The notes under the pieces were generated by a model, which saw only the letters and a list, made by a program, of their open reading frames with translations, had not been told where the DNA came from and did not search any database. A program made the position numbers and the translations under genes. Of a stretch of 64,000 nucleotides of DNA, positions 42,256 through 50,694 are shown in pieces. Numbering within the stretch: position 1 is the stretch's first letter; each line of letters starts with the position of its first letter. The stretch comes from Ancrocorticia sp047501485. GTDB taxonomy: Bacteria > Actinomycetota > Actinomycetes > Actinomycetales > Actinomycetaceae. The stretch spans positions 1-64,000 of the forward strand of contig JAZDRN010000002.1 of NCBI GenBank assembly GCA_047501485.1, read 5' to 3'.

Positions 42256-43276
42256 GCTAACGCTCGCATCCCTAGCTCTCCAGCTGCTGTGGCTGGCGCG
42301 CCTACCCGATCTGATTGCGGTGCACTGGGGGCCGGGCAACAATCCCGACGCAGCTGGTCACTCTTGGTTGATTCCTATGGGTACTGCGTTGTTCGCCTTG
42401 GTTCTCCCCGTATGCGTCGCGATGACGGCGATAGGTGGTTTGCGCCGTGGGGATGGCGGCCCGACATACCGTTTCACCGGCGCCTTTGCATTGGGTTTCT
42501 CAGCCCTTTTCGCGGTGCTGATGGCGTGGACGGCGGCACTACAAGCCGATGTCGCTAGTTGGCAGGATAGCCCGGGCATCTTACTGCCCCTCGTTGGCTC
42601 TGTTGTGATAGCGATCGGTGTGGGAACTGTCGGGTGGTTCCTACAACCGGCAACTGTCCGAAGCCCCCGACGGTCGCAAGCCTTTGCGGCAATCGATATA
42701 GGTCAGAGCGAGAGAATCGCGTGGCTGCGCACATCCACGATGTCGCGGGGCGCGATGGTCCTGCTGGTCGCCATAGCGGTGGCGCTCACGATTGGGACGG
42801 TTATCGGCTGGCTGGCAGGATCTGCCGCGACGGCGTGGATTCTCACCGCCACCACGGTATTGGTCGTAGCGCTCATGGCGATAATGACCGTGTTCCATAT
42901 CCGGATCGACCGCGATGGCCTGCTGGTTCGTTCCGCCGCGGGTTTCCCTCGATTCCACGTGGCGCTGGCCGATATCCGCGCGGTGGACGTTGTGGCGGTC
43001 AACCCCGTTGGCGAATTCGGTGGGGTAGGCATACGCCGGGCGCCCCATCGCCTGGGTGTTGTATTGCGCTCGGGAGAGGCGCTCGCGGTTTCGCGCGCAG
43101 ACGGTCCAGAATTCGTGGTCACCGTGGACGATGCCCGGACCGCAGCGGCTGTCCTCGAGGCGTTCCTACGGAGGGATCTGGGCGGTGAAGCTGATTCGGG
43201 GAAATCACCGCATCACGGCTGACCCTGGTATTCGCCCTGCTATGTTGGCAAGCTAAGGGGTGAATCTGGAGGTTCG

Positions 43277-44110
43277 ATGAAGAAGACATCTCACGCCGAT
43301 TCCGGCGAGCGTCATCGCCTCCGAGACGAGGAATGGGCCGCGGGGCTCCTGGTCTGCCGATGTGTGGGCGCATCTCCCAAGGCGTATGACATCAATGGCC
43401 GGCAAGGAGCCGTCGATATCGTGATGACGTACCCGGATGGGCATGAAGCCGCCCTCGAAATCACCAGCCATGTGGGGGAGGGCGTGCGGCAACGGGACAG
43501 CCTGCTCGCCAAAGAGGGAAACCAATGGAAAGCCCCGGGCCGGCGCAGCTGGTTCGCCACGGTTCCGAATCCGCAGGCGGTATCGGAACTCTGGTCGCAC
43601 TATCCAGATGTTGTGCTTGAACTCGAGGAGATGGGTGCCGAGGATTCTGCGGTCCTCTATAGTCGAGACCCCGCCACCTTGTCGGGCGATCTGGCATGGT
43701 TACTGAGATCCGATGTAAGCCTGCATGCGGTTACCGAGAGGACGGCATCCGCTCCGAAGGTCTATCTCCTCCCTTCGCCGGAAGCCGGCCTCGTTGACAC
43801 CAGCCTCGCGGACCTGCCGGAGGCCGTCGCCGCGATTCTCGCCGAAAGCAATCAGCAACGGCATATCGACAAACTATTGAGTTCCCGGTGGGCGGAAAAA
43901 CATCTCTTCATTGCTCTCTATGAGGGCGGTTTGCCCTTCTCGCTTGAGGTGGCGCTGATGGATGAGCGGGCCGATGCGCCAACGGGAGAGTCCACCATAC
44001 TTCCGGCCGGGATAACCCACCTGTGGTTGGCGCCCCGGTTCTCCCCGCATCTCATCGAGATTCACGGGGAGCGCTGGACGTTCCATCCGATGGAAGATCT
44101 CGCGAGATAG
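43277..44110 (+). CDS. Unknown 277-residue protein at the island edge
   Basis: A soluble 277-residue protein; GGAGG lies 6-7 nt before its ATG. The N-terminal ~100 residues include DIVMTYPDGHEAALEITSHV, a D-x(n)-E-x-T arrangement that could be a restriction-endonuclease-like core, but the usual Lys is not obvious. The C-terminal half (LIEIHGERWTFHP, EKHLFIALYEGGLPF) is also beta-rich. I do not recognise the family. It lies between the broken DUF1648 gene and the R-M island and may be the island's first gene. Confidence 0.6.
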   Translation: MKKTSHADSGERHRLRDEEWAAGLLVCRCVGASPKAYDINGRQGAVDIVMTYPDGHEAALEITSHVGEGVRQRDSLLAKEGNQWKAPGRRSWFATVPNPQAVSELWSHYPDVVLELEEMGAEDSAVLYSRDPATLSGDLAWLLRSDVSLHAVTERTASAPKVYLLPSPEAGLVDTSLADLPEAVAAILAESNQQRHIDKLLSSRWAEKHLFIALYEGGLPFSLEVALMDERADAPTGESTILPAGITHLWLAPRFSPHLIEIHGERWTFHPMEDLAR

Positions 44111-44277
44111 CGACTTCCTACCGGACGTCCTGAGGGTTTCTGGCCGGGCTTTGCTGTTCTCGGAATTCTGGGCTGTGTGTGAGAGTGTCGCCACGGAACC
44201 TGTGTTCCGGTTTTGTGCAAGAATTTGAGAGGAGTCATACGGTAAAGGGCTCGTGAGAAGAGAGTGGGGAGCTAGCA

Positions 44278-44970
44278 GTGGTCGAGTTTGCTGAGGAACG
44301 ATCCGAATGTTATGTCGTTCAAGGTGCGGAGGTTGAACCTTATCTTGCCAAGATGGGGATTTCGGTTCCTGAGATAGTTGATGCGCTTGCAGCGGGTGAA
44401 CTTGCGGCAGGAAACACTACTCGGTTTGCACCACGAACCGCGGCGGGGCTGAAGCGGTGGCTCAGCGTTGTTGAGCGCGCGCGGGAGGGGTTGGCAGTCG
44501 CGAACGGGTGGACGTTAGAGGACAAGCTCAATCGCCCGACATCTGTGTCGCCCGACAAGAAGTATTCTTTGGCTTTCGTTGGAGGGAACGAAGATACGGG
44601 GGTAGCGTCGGGCACCCCGAAGGCTGCACGCAAGAGGGGGCGGGCTACCGCCGAGGATTATCCCCAGTCTGATACCGAGATTCGGTATGGGGCTCAAGTT
44701 TTCTCGATGTTTTCAGCGGAACGGAGTGTTTCGTCTGGCGGTGTGGACACGGGGGTCACGCCACCATTGGGCGCGTGGGTTCTGCTCTATTACCGAGACG
44801 AGGATGAGCTGCGCTGGGAGATATCCCTCCCCACAGCGTTTTCTAGCCAGGACAAGCAGTTTTCTGGTTGGTACGTTCGAATCATCGGTCCCGAGGCGTT
44901 GAAGGGTGAGTTGCTACAAAAGGACGTACCTGACGTTGGTGGTGGCGACGTTGACTTTGAAATCGCATAG
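44278..44970 (+). CDS. Unknown protein paired with an XRE-ImmA/IrrE protease
   Basis: A 230-residue protein starting at a GTG. The first ~90 residues are helical and look like a small DNA- or protein-binding domain (PYLAKMGISVPEIVDALAAGELAAGNTT). A Lys/Arg-rich linker (PKAARKRGRATAEDY) follows, then a beta-rich C-terminus (PLGAWVLLYYRDEDELRWEISLPTAF). It overlaps the next gene by ~30 nt, so the two are translationally coupled. It could be the substrate or partner of the protease, but there is no homology I recognise. The region is A+T-richer than the chromosome average here. Confidence 0.7.
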   Translation: MVEFAEERSECYVVQGAEVEPYLAKMGISVPEIVDALAAGELAAGNTTRFAPRTAAGLKRWLSVVERAREGLAVANGWTLEDKLNRPTSVSPDKKYSLAFVGGNEDTGVASGTPKAARKRGRATAEDYPQSDTEIRYGAQVFSMFSAERSVSSGGVDTGVTPPLGAWVLLYYRDEDELRWEISLPTAFSSQDKQFSGWYVRIIGPEALKGELLQKDVPDVGGGDVDFEIA

Positions 44971-46102
44971 TCATCTTCTCAACCCCGCCCGTGTCCGGAT
45001 CGCACGAATGCGACGTGGCCTGAGCCAGGCGGAGCTAGCCGGGATACTCGATGTCACGGAGCGGACCATACGGAAATATGAGACGTTGGGTGCTCCGTTG
45101 GTGGCATCAGGGATGCTTGGGGAAGCCTTGGATTTTCCTGAGGATTACTTTTCCAGGCCGACTACGGTGGACATGGAGCTGGCGAAGGTCAGTTTCCGTG
45201 CAGGTAGATCGACGACGAGGCGCCAGCGTGAGTCCGCAAAAGCAGCGGGCCATGCTGCCGTTGAAGTCAGACAGTGGATTGCTGCGCGGTTCCGACTCCC
45301 GGGCGTCGATGTACCGGATCTGTCGGGTGAATCGCCGGAGGTTGCTGCTGACCTCTTGCGTAGTCTCTGGGGGCTGGGCACGAAGCCTTTGCCGAATCTG
45401 GTCCAGCTGTGCGAGTCCAGAGGCGTTAGCGTCAGCGGCCTACCCCCGGTGGCGGCATCCGTTGACGCCTACTCCGCCTGGGATGTGGGTAGGCCCCATA
45501 TCTTCGTCGCGCAACAAAAGACTCCAGAGCGGGCACGATTCGATATGGCTCATGAACTCGGGCACTTGATATTGCACAAGTACCGTGGTGACGCACCACA
45601 GCCCGGCGAAGAGGACGAAGCTAACGCCTTTGCTTCAGAGTTCTTGATACCCAGGGATAGCCTCCACGAGTACCTTCGTATGAATCCGACCTTCGATGAA
45701 CTGTTGAAAGTGAAGACCGCCTTTGCGGTGTCGCTTTTTGCCTTGGTGTACGCCGCCCATAAGAAGGGGAGGATGTCGGACTGGGCCTACAGAATGACGT
45801 GCGCCGAGTTGTCCGAGAGAGGCTTCCGCAACGGCGAACCCGGAGGCATGAGAAGCTTCGAGCACTCGCGGATATACTCGTTCGTGTTGTCCTCCGAGAA
45901 GGGGGGCCGGGTCACTGGCGAGAGGATCGGACGGGAGCTTGCCCTACCAGTCGAGGATGTCCGGGCTGCGATGCTCAATACGGAGTTGCATTCGGTAAAG
46001 AGCAAGGAATCTGGTGGCTTGCCCACGGGAGATCTCGCGATGGACTCTTTGTTGCGTGGACGTCCTGCGGATGCGCCGAGGAACGGATTGAGGTTGGTTT
46101 GA
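44939..46102 (+). CDS. XRE-family HTH protein fused to an ImmA/IrrE (DUF955) metallopeptidase
   Basis: About 387 residues. The N-terminal HTH is RIARMRRGLSQAELAGILDVTERTIRKYE. A connector follows, then a zinc peptidase domain with the HExxH motif AHELGHLILHKY (His205-Glu206...His209) and a downstream glutamate in EDEANAFASEFLIP. Such proteins control phage-like or toxin-antitoxin loci by cleaving a repressor or partner. The start is uncertain: GTG 44939 is the best placed after AGGA, with TTG 44906/44936/44957 possible. The 94-bp gap to hsdM carries the hsdM promoter, so it may be the island's regulator. Confidence 0.85.
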   Translation: MVATLTLKSHSHLLNPARVRIARMRRGLSQAELAGILDVTERTIRKYETLGAPLVASGMLGEALDFPEDYFSRPTTVDMELAKVSFRAGRSTTRRQRESAKAAGHAAVEVRQWIAARFRLPGVDVPDLSGESPEVAADLLRSLWGLGTKPLPNLVQLCESRGVSVSGLPPVAASVDAYSAWDVGRPHIFVAQQKTPERARFDMAHELGHLILHKYRGDAPQPGEEDEANAFASEFLIPRDSLHEYLRMNPTFDELLKVKTAFAVSLFALVYAAHKKGRMSDWAYRMTCAELSERGFRNGEPGGMRSFEHSRIYSFVLSSEKGGRVTGERIGRELALPVEDVRAAMLNTELHSVKSKESGGLPTGDLAMDSLLRGRPADAPRNGLRLV

Positions 46103-46183
46103 CTTCGTCCTGAACGATAGCCCCCCCGTCGTTCCAAACGGCAGTGTGCTGTGAGCGCGTAAAAACCTGTCGGTGCTTCGCGC

Positions 46184-46197
46184 TAAGGTATCTGGTG
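46184..46197 (+). promoter_or_regulatory. -10 box of a leaderless hsdM transcript
   Basis: TAAGGT (46184-46189) lies 7 nt before the GTG at 46197, and no Shine-Dalgarno precedes that GTG. The -35 is weak. Confidence 0.4.
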
Positions 46198-47657
46198 TGA
46201 TCACGGGTGACTTGAAGCAGAAGATTGACCGCGTCTGGGACGCATTTTGGTCGGGCGGTATCAGCAATCCGCTCGAGGTGATTGAGCAGATCACGTATCT
46301 GCTGTTCATTCGGCGTTTGGATGATCTCCAGCTTCGTGCGGAAAGTAAGGCGCGAATTCTGGGCGAACCGGTTGAGAATCCGGTGTTCTCGCCCGAGCAG
46401 AGCGCGATGCGGTGGAGCATATTCCGCAATGCCGCGCCCGCGGAGATGTACCGGACGGTCTCGGAGGAGATCTTCCCGTATCTGCGCGAGCTCGGTGGCG
46501 ATGGCTCCACCTATTCCGAGCACATGAAGGACGCACGTTTCACGATTCCCACGCCCGCGTTGCTATCCAAGGTCGTGGACATGCTCGATGGCATCGACAT
46601 GGACAACCAGGACACCAATGGCGATCTCTACGAGTACATGCTGTCCAAGATTGCGAGCGCTGGCACCAACGGGCAGTTCCGCACCCCGCGCCACATCATC
46701 AAGCTGATGGTTGACATGACTGCGCCGCAGCCGGGCGATGAGATCTGCGACCCTGCATGTGGTACGGCAGGCTTCTTGGTTGCAGCGAGTGAGTATGTCC
46801 GCGAACATCACTCGGATGCACTGCTTGATGCCGCGAAACGAGCTCAGTTCCACAACTCGATGTTCCATGGATACGACTTCGATCGCACCATGTTGCGCAT
46901 CGGTTCCATGAACATGCTGTTGCATGGGATTGAGCAGCCGGACATCCGCTACCGGGACTCACTCTCCGAGGGTGCGAATGGCGAGGGCGAACAGTACTCG
47001 CTGATTCTGGCCAATCCGCCGTTCGCAGGATCATTGGATTACGAGGCGACTTCTCAGGATCTGTTGCGAGTGGTCAAAACCAAGAAGACGGAGCTGCTGT
47101 TCCTCGCGCTCTTCCTCAAGTTGCTCAAACCGGGCGGCCGCGCTGCCGTCATCGTTCCCGACGGCGTTCTGTTCGGTTCCACCAAGGCACACAAGACCTT
47201 GCGCCGGATGCTGGTGGAGGAGCAGAAGTTGGACGCCGTGGTGAAGCTTCCGTCGGGAGTGTTCCGCCCCTACGCCGGGGTTTCGACGGCCATCCTGTTC
47301 TTCACCAAGACCAACTCCGGCGGCACGGACGAGGTCTGGTTCTACGACGTCCAGGCCGACGGCTTCTCGCTGGATGACAAGCGGAACCCGGTTGAGGCCA
47401 ACGACCTCCCGGACGTGTTGGAACGCTGGGAATCTCGGACGACGACGGAGCGTTCCCGTGCCCGTACTGAGCAATCGTTCTGCGTGCCCAAGTCCGAGAT
47501 TGCGGAGCAGGGCTACGATCTGTCCCTGAATCGTTACAAGGAGATCGTCTACGAAGAGGTGGAGCAAAGGGCTCCGCTTGAGATCATCGCCGATCTGGAG
47601 AAGCTAGATGCCGAGATTGCGCAAGGTCTCGCGGAGCTCAAGGCGATGTTGTCATGA
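46197..47657 (+). CDS. hsdM: Type I restriction-modification DNA methyltransferase subunit
   Basis: A 486-residue adenine methyltransferase. The N-terminal HsdM helical domain (TGDLKQKIDRVWDAFWSGGISNPLEVIEQITYLLFIRRLDD) is followed by the SAM motif DPACGTAGFLV and catalytic NPPF (ANPPFAGS). NGQFRTPRHIIKLMV is typical of HsdM. The start was chosen at GTG 46197 (MITGDLKQ). Its last bases overlap the ATG of hsdS (ATGA). With HsdS it methylates the site; with HsdR it restricts. Confidence 0.96.
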   Translation: MITGDLKQKIDRVWDAFWSGGISNPLEVIEQITYLLFIRRLDDLQLRAESKARILGEPVENPVFSPEQSAMRWSIFRNAAPAEMYRTVSEEIFPYLRELGGDGSTYSEHMKDARFTIPTPALLSKVVDMLDGIDMDNQDTNGDLYEYMLSKIASAGTNGQFRTPRHIIKLMVDMTAPQPGDEICDPACGTAGFLVAASEYVREHHSDALLDAAKRAQFHNSMFHGYDFDRTMLRIGSMNMLLHGIEQPDIRYRDSLSEGANGEGEQYSLILANPPFAGSLDYEATSQDLLRVVKTKKTELLFLALFLKLLKPGGRAAVIVPDGVLFGSTKAHKTLRRMLVEEQKLDAVVKLPSGVFRPYAGVSTAILFFTKTNSGGTDEVWFYDVQADGFSLDDKRNPVEANDLPDVLERWESRTTTERSRARTEQSFCVPKSEIAEQGYDLSLNRYKEIVYEEVEQRAPLEIIADLEKLDAEIAQGLAELKAMLS

Positions 47658-48862
47658 GCGGTGTAGGCCAGTCGCGGGATGACTCCGGCGTGAAGATGGT
47701 CAAGCTGGGGGATGTTCTCCAGTTCGCGAGTGTCCCAGAGAGAATCTCGAATCCGGGTGAAGAGCGATTTGTAACGGTGAAACTCAATTGTGGAGGTGCG
47801 ATTGAGCGTCGGATTGGATCAGGGAAGACCCCGGTTCCGTTTACGGGCTACCGAGTGAGGGCGGGACAGTTCATCTATTCGAGGATCGATGCCCGTAATG
47901 GAGCGTTCGCGATCCTGCCGGATAGCCTAGACGGGGCTGTTGTTAGTAAGGATTTCCCCGTTTTTGAGATTGCGACCTCGCTAATAGATGCGAGGTACCT
48001 GAGGCATTTCTTTATGTCTGGGCGGCTTCAAGGTGTAATCCGTACACGAAGCAGGGGAGCAACGAATCGTCAACGGATAAAAGAAGATGAACTACTCGGA
48101 TTCACCATCTTCTTGCCGTCGTTGAGTGAGCAACAACGTATCGCGGAGATCTTGGATCGGGCCGACAAGATCCGAACCAAGCGCCGCCAACAGCGCGCCC
48201 ATTTGGACACCCTCACGCAGTCAATCTTTCACGATATGTTCGGCGACCCAGCCATAAATCAGAGCAATTTCCCTCTTGTTCCTATACAAAGTCTTGCGAC
48301 GAAGCTGAGTGATGGGCCCTTTGGAAGTAACCTAAAGAGCTCACATTACCGACCATCTGGCGTTCCAGTGATTCGGCTTCAAAACATCGGTGTAGGGCGG
48401 TTCATAGAAGCTGAATCTGCATTTGTTGCAGAGGATTACTACTTCACATTGGGGAAACATGATTGCCGTCCTGGAGATGTCTTGGTAGGAACCCTTGGGG
48501 AGCCGAATCTGCGTGCGTGCATTCAGCCTGAATGGCTGCCACTCGCCCTGAACAAGGCTGATTGTCTGCAACTCAGGGTGGATCAAGGCCGGGCAGAGCC
48601 AGAGTATGCCTGTTGGCTATTGAACATGCCTGGAACTCTAAAGCTGGCTCACGCACTGATGATGGGTCAGACTCGGTCCCGTATTAGCATGGGTCGGCTA
48701 CGAGAGCTCAGGGTTCCGTTACCGCCGTTGGAACTCCAAAGGGAGTTCGCGGAAAGAGTTCACTGGGTGAGTGAACAGCGTGCCGCAGTTGAGCGCGCTC
48801 TCGCAGCTGATGACGAGCTCTTCGCATCCCTCCAGTCCCGAGCCTTCCGTGGCGAGCTGTGA
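47654..48862 (+). CDS. hsdS: Type I restriction-modification specificity subunit
   Basis: A 402-residue HsdS with two target-recognition domains. TRD1 is about residues 15-165. The central spacer LPSLSEQQRIAEILDRADKIRTKRRQQRAHLDTLTQSIFHDMFGDP ends the first repeat. TRD2 is about 205-355, and the C-terminal spacer LPPLELQREFAERVHWVSEQRAAVERAL closes it. The two spacers are alike in structure but not in sequence. It is translationally coupled to hsdM. The recognition sequence cannot be deduced. Confidence 0.95.
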   Translation: MSGVGQSRDDSGVKMVKLGDVLQFASVPERISNPGEERFVTVKLNCGGAIERRIGSGKTPVPFTGYRVRAGQFIYSRIDARNGAFAILPDSLDGAVVSKDFPVFEIATSLIDARYLRHFFMSGRLQGVIRTRSRGATNRQRIKEDELLGFTIFLPSLSEQQRIAEILDRADKIRTKRRQQRAHLDTLTQSIFHDMFGDPAINQSNFPLVPIQSLATKLSDGPFGSNLKSSHYRPSGVPVIRLQNIGVGRFIEAESAFVAEDYYFTLGKHDCRPGDVLVGTLGEPNLRACIQPEWLPLALNKADCLQLRVDQGRAEPEYACWLLNMPGTLKLAHALMMGQTRSRISMGRLRELRVPLPPLELQREFAERVHWVSEQRAAVERALAADDELFASLQSRAFRGEL

Positions 48863-48892
48863 AGCACCCTTTGCCATGAAAGGAAGGACATC

Positions 48893-49294
48893 ATGACGGA
48901 CGAGATGGATTGGTCTGGGCGGACATTCGCCAAGCTCATTACCCGCCTCCCAGCTCACTTGCCCATCTCGGATTCGTATGAGAAGGAGTACTTGCCCGGA
49001 AGGCACTGGTGGTCTTCTCAAAAGGAGCACATGGTTGCATGGTTTCGTGAACTATCAGGAGCGGGGAAATATAAGCGCAAGTCGCGCGGTTTGGGTGCAA
49101 GACATGGCTACAACCACTTTCAATGCGCTCCCGGATTGCTATGGCTGGCCGAGGCTTTAGGAGAAGACACCGCAGTGGTTCAGGAAGCTGCAGCTGCAGC
49201 TGGCGGTGTAGGGCGTCCAGCGTCTCAGTGCGCCGCGATCCGGAGAAAAATTCCTTGGCGAAGGATTGCCGCACTGCTGGAGGCACAGGAGTGA
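48893..49294 (+). CDS. Small unknown protein between hsdS and the Fic gene
   Basis: A 133-residue protein, 30 bp after hsdS, with GAAAGGAAGG 6-8 nt before its ATG, so it belongs to the hsd operon. Segments that look conserved are KEHMVAWFRELSGAGKYKRK, GYNHFQCAPGLLWLAEALGED and a positive C-terminus CAAIRRKIPWRRIAALL. No Cys-zinc motif, signal or membrane helix. I do not recognise a family; possible roles are an accessory or inhibitor of the R-M complex. Confidence 0.7.
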   Translation: MTDEMDWSGRTFAKLITRLPAHLPISDSYEKEYLPGRHWWSSQKEHMVAWFRELSGAGKYKRKSRGLGARHGYNHFQCAPGLLWLAEALGEDTAVVQEAAAAAGGVGRPASQCAAIRRKIPWRRIAALLEAQE

Positions 49295-49353
49295 AAAGAG
49301 GCATTGAGATGTCGTACGAAGCCAAGGAAGAAGTCGTCTATCCGGATCAATAG

Positions 49354-50694
49354 TTACAGTTCGTCTTCCAGCTTTGTCAGCCTTTCGCGGAAGTCATCAG
49401 CTGGAATCCACGCGATGGGCCGTTTTCTCTCACTGCGGCGTAGTAGGCCAAACTTCTCCAGATGGGTCAGATCGTTGCGCGCCGTCTGCGTTGTGACCTG
49501 ATAGCGAGAGCTGATGACCTGAGCTGTCACCGCGGGGATGCTGTCCCGATCGATCCACTCGATGATCTGCGCCTGCCGAGAATTGAAGGCACTGGCCGCG
49601 CTACGCATAACGGTACGGATGCGCTTCGTCTGCTCTTGCTGCCGCTCGATGTAGGCATCCAGCTCGTCAAGAGCTCTGATGATGACGTCCAGCTGGAAAT
49701 GGATGAAGTAGGTTAGATCGTCATCGTCCTCGGAGAACTGGTAGGCGTCACCATACTTCCCGGGCATCGTCTTGAGAATCTTGGAGATCGTCAGGAATTC
49801 GCTGAGCCAGTACCCGTGGCGGAGCATGAGCCAGTAAAAGGAGGTACGGGCAGTCCTACCGTTGCCGTCGGCGAAGTAGTGATCATAGCCGAACATGAAA
49901 TGCACGATGATCGCGCGGACGATCGGAGGAATGTAGGGCGACGATGTCGGCTCTGCGTTCGCGAATGTACACAGCGCTTCCAGGCGGCCTGGAAGCTCCA
50001 CGGCGGGTGGTGGAATGTGGACCTGTTCCTCGTGCGCCCAGACGCTGACACGTTCTTGGTTGGGGCTATCGAGTTTGCCCGCGTCCGCTGGATCATCAAG
50101 GGTTCCGTCAGTGAGGATGGTGTGGAGTTGCAGCACGAGCTCAGGAGTCATGTCTATGCTGGCGTTCTTCTTCGCGAACTCCATGCCGTGGTAGTTATTG
50201 AGGATCATGAGTTCCGAACGGTTATTGGGGCGCCGTCCGGAATCGAGCATCTCGACGGCAACTCGACGCGACGTTGATGCGCCTTCGAGCTGGCTTGAAG
50301 TGATCGCCTCTTCAACCAGCGAGCGAACAACGTATTGGTCACGACCAGCGGCGGTGAGCGTTCCGGAGGAAAGTTCTCTGGGACCACCGAGACGAGCCGC
50401 AATTGACTCGACCGACTGCAGGACCTTGTCCGTCATGTTGAAGGCAAACTTCTGGCCCTCCTTGTTGGTGAGCGGGACGGTCCGTTGTGATGCGCGGCGT
50501 CTGAGCTTGAGCCCGAGCCACCATTGTTCATGAGTCAAGCCTTCGGGAGGAGTGCGGCGAACGAGTTCTGACCAGTGAAGATATCGTGAATCGTCGAGAC
50601 TGGTAGTCAACAAGCCCAACGTTGTGGTGGGGGCCCGTCGGGTTTCTTTATCGAAGAGTTCGTCGATGTCAGGAGACTTCTGGCGTAGTGGCAT
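49354..50694 (-). CDS. Fic family protein (class II) with C-terminal winged helix
   Basis: A 446-residue Fic enzyme, predicted to transfer AMP from ATP to a target hydroxyl. The active-site motif is complete: HYFADGNGRTAR (His-x-Phe-x-Asp-Gly-Asn-Gly-Arg). An N-terminal inhibitory helix SSQLEG fits the [S/T]xxxE[G/N] rule of class II, so its activity is likely self-restrained. The C-terminal ~100 residues form a winged helix (SRYQVTTQTARNDLTHLEKFGLLRR). Start at ATG 50694 with GGAGAT 8 nt upstream; an ATG further up would add 47 unlikely residues. It is inverted within the hsd operon. Confidence 0.93.
   Translation of the reverse strand: MPLRQKSPDIDELFDKETRRAPTTTLGLLTTSLDDSRYLHWSELVRRTPPEGLTHEQWWLGLKLRRRASQRTVPLTNKEGQKFAFNMTDKVLQSVESIAARLGGPRELSSGTLTAAGRDQYVVRSLVEEAITSSQLEGASTSRRVAVEMLDSGRRPNNRSELMILNNYHGMEFAKKNASIDMTPELVLQLHTILTDGTLDDPADAGKLDSPNQERVSVWAHEEQVHIPPPAVELPGRLEALCTFANAEPTSSPYIPPIVRAIIVHFMFGYDHYFADGNGRTARTSFYWLMLRHGYWLSEFLTISKILKTMPGKYGDAYQFSEDDDDLTYFIHFQLDVIIRALDELDAYIERQQEQTKRIRTVMRSAASAFNSRQAQIIEWIDRDSIPAVTAQVISSRYQVTTQTARNDLTHLEKFGLLRRSERKRPIAWIPADDFRERLTKLEDEL

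Larger units (their letters stand above)
41065..43222 (+). pseudogene. DUF1648 membrane protein gene disrupted by an IS481-family element
   Basis: The GTG at 41065 overlaps the end of the GntR gene and reads MTTDPTALHVGGEKSQELRR, then a membrane helix FVLVAIVLPVVL, before running into the IS. Beyond the IS the same frame resumes at 42257 (LTLASLALQLLWLARLPDLIAVHWGPGNN..., the LPxxIxxHW motif of DUF1648) and continues to the stop at 43222 with further helices and a PH-like end. Removing the IS and one copy of the target repeat restores a single frame of roughly 350 codons. The right part alone (from 42320) may still be translated, but would lack the first helix. Confidence 0.88.

Noticed and set aside
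41158..42259. IS481 target duplication of 3 bp (CTA)
   Set aside because: The ends TGTACTTCC/GGAAGTACA with a 6-bp NCTAGN-type duplication fit the family better. The CTA match is part of it.
42320..43222. Separate intact DUF1648-type gene after the IS
   Set aside because: The frame continues in phase from the fragment before the IS, so it is the 3' part of one broken gene.
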